Positions 6,093-6,571 of a stretch of 6,571 nucleotides of DNA are shown here, one piece after another. The translations under genes were made by a program, and so were the position numbers. Position 1 is the first letter of the stretch. Each line of letters starts with the position of its first letter. Under the pieces are notes generated by a model. The model was not told the DNA's origin. It worked only from the letters and a program-made list of their open reading frames with translations, and ran no database searches. This DNA is from Hyphomicrobiales bacterium (GTDB lineage Bacteria; Pseudomonadota; Alphaproteobacteria; Rhizobiales; OSC116): assembly GCA_013214985.1 (NCBI GenBank), contig JABSRY010000140.1:1-6571 (forward strand). Reading direction: 5' to 3'.

Positions 6093-6108
6093 CATACGCA
6101 AGCGTATG
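6093..6108. promoter_or_regulatory. 16-bp palindrome, candidate operator upstream of mutA
   Basis: CATACGC-AA-GCGTATG is a perfect seven-base inverted repeat with a two-base centre, the usual shape of a site for a dimeric helix-turn-helix regulator. The loop is too short for a good RNA hairpin. It lies just beyond the preceding terminator and 26 bases before the likely mutA -35 element, a position that would suit an activator. The regulator is unknown. Confidence 0.55.
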
Positions 6109-6134
6109 GTTTTCAACAGGCACTATTAGATAAG

Positions 6135-6162
6135 TTGAAACTATTCCATAAATGCCTATACT
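6135..6162 (+). promoter_or_regulatory. likely mutA promoter
   Basis: TTGAAA at 6135-6140 and TATACT at 6157-6162 are 16 bases apart, each matching the sigma70 consensus at five of six positions. It is the best promoter in the window. Transcription would start near 6169, about 43 bases before the mutA ATG, inside the left arm of the inverted repeat that follows. Confidence 0.6.
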
Positions 6163-6164
6163 CC

Positions 6165-6203
6165 CCTCAAATTAGTATTTTAAATGCAAACATACATTTG
6201 AGG
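6165..6203. promoter_or_regulatory. inverted repeat spanning the mutA leader and ribosome-binding site
   Basis: CCTCAAAT (6165-6172) and ATTTGAGG (6196-6203) are perfectly complementary, and after a two-base bulge GTAT (6175-6178) pairs with ATAC (6192-6195), giving up to twelve pairs. The right arm contains GAGG, the mutA Shine-Dalgarno eight bases before the ATG. If transcription starts upstream of 6165, the hairpin would hide the ribosome-binding site; if it starts near 6169 the left arm is cut and the repeat may instead be a DNA operator over the start site. Confidence 0.55.
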
Positions 6204-6211
6204 TTAGCAAT

Positions 6212-6571
6212 ATGCCCAATATATCTAACAAACAATTTGAAGCAGTAAGCTATGATAAATGGCGCGAAGCCGCTCAAACCGCGCTAGGCGGGCGCGATAT
6301 TAGCAGAATCACCAAACATACATACGATAATATAGCCGTTAAAGCTTTATATCAATCAAGCGTTGCGTCTAACCAAGTTGCCCTACCCTCTGGCGCATGG
6401 CAAATTTGCCAATCTATAAACCATCCAAATATTTCAACATCCACCAAGCAGATCGATCAAGATTTAACCCAAGGGGTAAACGCTCTTAGCCTATATTCAG
6501 ATCAATCACTTAATGCCAATGGTTACGGCATTAACATAAATCAAGTTAATATTCCTAAGCTATTTAAGAAC
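6212..6571 (+). CDS. mutA: methylmalonyl-CoA mutase small subunit, 3' end outside the window
   Basis: The N-terminal 120 residues of the non-catalytic small subunit of methylmalonyl-CoA mutase, which pairs with the adenosylcobalamin-binding MutB to interconvert methylmalonyl-CoA and succinyl-CoA in propionate, odd-chain fatty acid and branched-chain amino acid breakdown. The family opening is recognisable: SYDKWREAAQTALGG (13-27), THTYDxI-type segment TYDNIAVKALY (37-47, relatives usually TYDGIxxxPLY), GAWQICQSINHPN (61-73) and DLTQGVNALSLY (84-95). The frame stays open to the last base. GAGG eight bases before the ATG supports the start. A strong promoter and two inverted repeats lie upstream, pointing to a regulated, independently transcribed unit; mutB would be expected downstream, beyond the window. 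The Asn for Gly and Ala for Pro changes in the TYD block are unusual but lie in the structural subunit. It could also be a mutase-family relative of unknown substrate, as the distinguishing regions are not present. Confidence 0.87.
   Translation, partial: MPNISNKQFEAVSYDKWREAAQTALGGRDISRITKHTYDNIAVKALYQSSVASNQVALPSGAWQICQSINHPNISTSTKQIDQDLTQGVNALSLYSDQSLNANGYGININQVNIPKLFKN

Noticed and set aside
6037..6211. Cobalamin riboswitch upstream of the cobalamin-dependent mutase gene
   Set aside because: The interval is mostly terminator, palindrome and promoter; only about 43 bases separate the likely start site from the ATG, far too short for that riboswitch.
1..6571. Defence system, toxin-antitoxin pair or mobile island built around the HerA-like ATPase
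   Set aside because: The ATPase matches the housekeeping YjgR family over its whole length, no nuclease or SIR2-type partner adjoins it, and no integrase, transposase, tRNA edge or direct repeats mark an island.

Overview
The window is about 6.6 kb of AT-rich chromosomal DNA carrying nine genes, seven complete and one cut at each edge (the window starts inside the first and ends inside the last). The iron superoxide dismutase, the methylmalonyl-CoA mutase small subunit and the HerA-like ATPase all read like alphaproteobacterial (Hyphomicrobiales-like) proteins, while base composition and codon use are much more AT-rich than usual for that class. I infer a low-GC alphaproteobacterium, perhaps marine or host-associated; I cannot name a genus. 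I see no rRNA, tRNA, CRISPR array, insertion sequence, phage gene or integrase.

Layout, left to right. A DUF2164 gene (+) enters from the left edge and converges on an ASCH/YhfF-type gene (-). Upstream of the latter on the same strand lies alkC (-), an alkyl-purine DNA glycosylase with a C-terminal Ig-like domain. alkC is divergent from sodB (+), Fe superoxide dismutase, which ends in a strong terminator hairpin. Facing it is the overlapping pair azlC-azlD (-), a branched-chain amino acid exporter, preceded on the same strand by a large HerA/YjgR-type ATPase gene (-) with a terminator-like hairpin between them that abuts the azlC start codon. The ATPase gene is divergent from a small Gly-rich DUF2267/DUF2780-like gene (+), which has its own terminator. 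The window closes with a promoter, two inverted repeats and the first 120 codons of mutA (+), the small subunit of methylmalonyl-CoA mutase.

Functionally this is a mixed housekeeping neighbourhood: two stress genes back to back (alkC for DNA alkylation, sodB for superoxide), an amino acid export pair, an ATPase of uncertain role and the start of the propionyl-CoA/methylmalonyl-CoA pathway. The gene pairs do not obviously form one system. I found no convincing undescribed multi-gene system. The parts most worth a second look are non-coding: the terminator hairpin that contains the azlC ribosome-binding site, the inverted repeat spanning the mutA start region and containing its Shine-Dalgarno, the 16-bp palindrome upstream of the mutA promoter, and the three tandem octamers just before the sodB Shine-Dalgarno.
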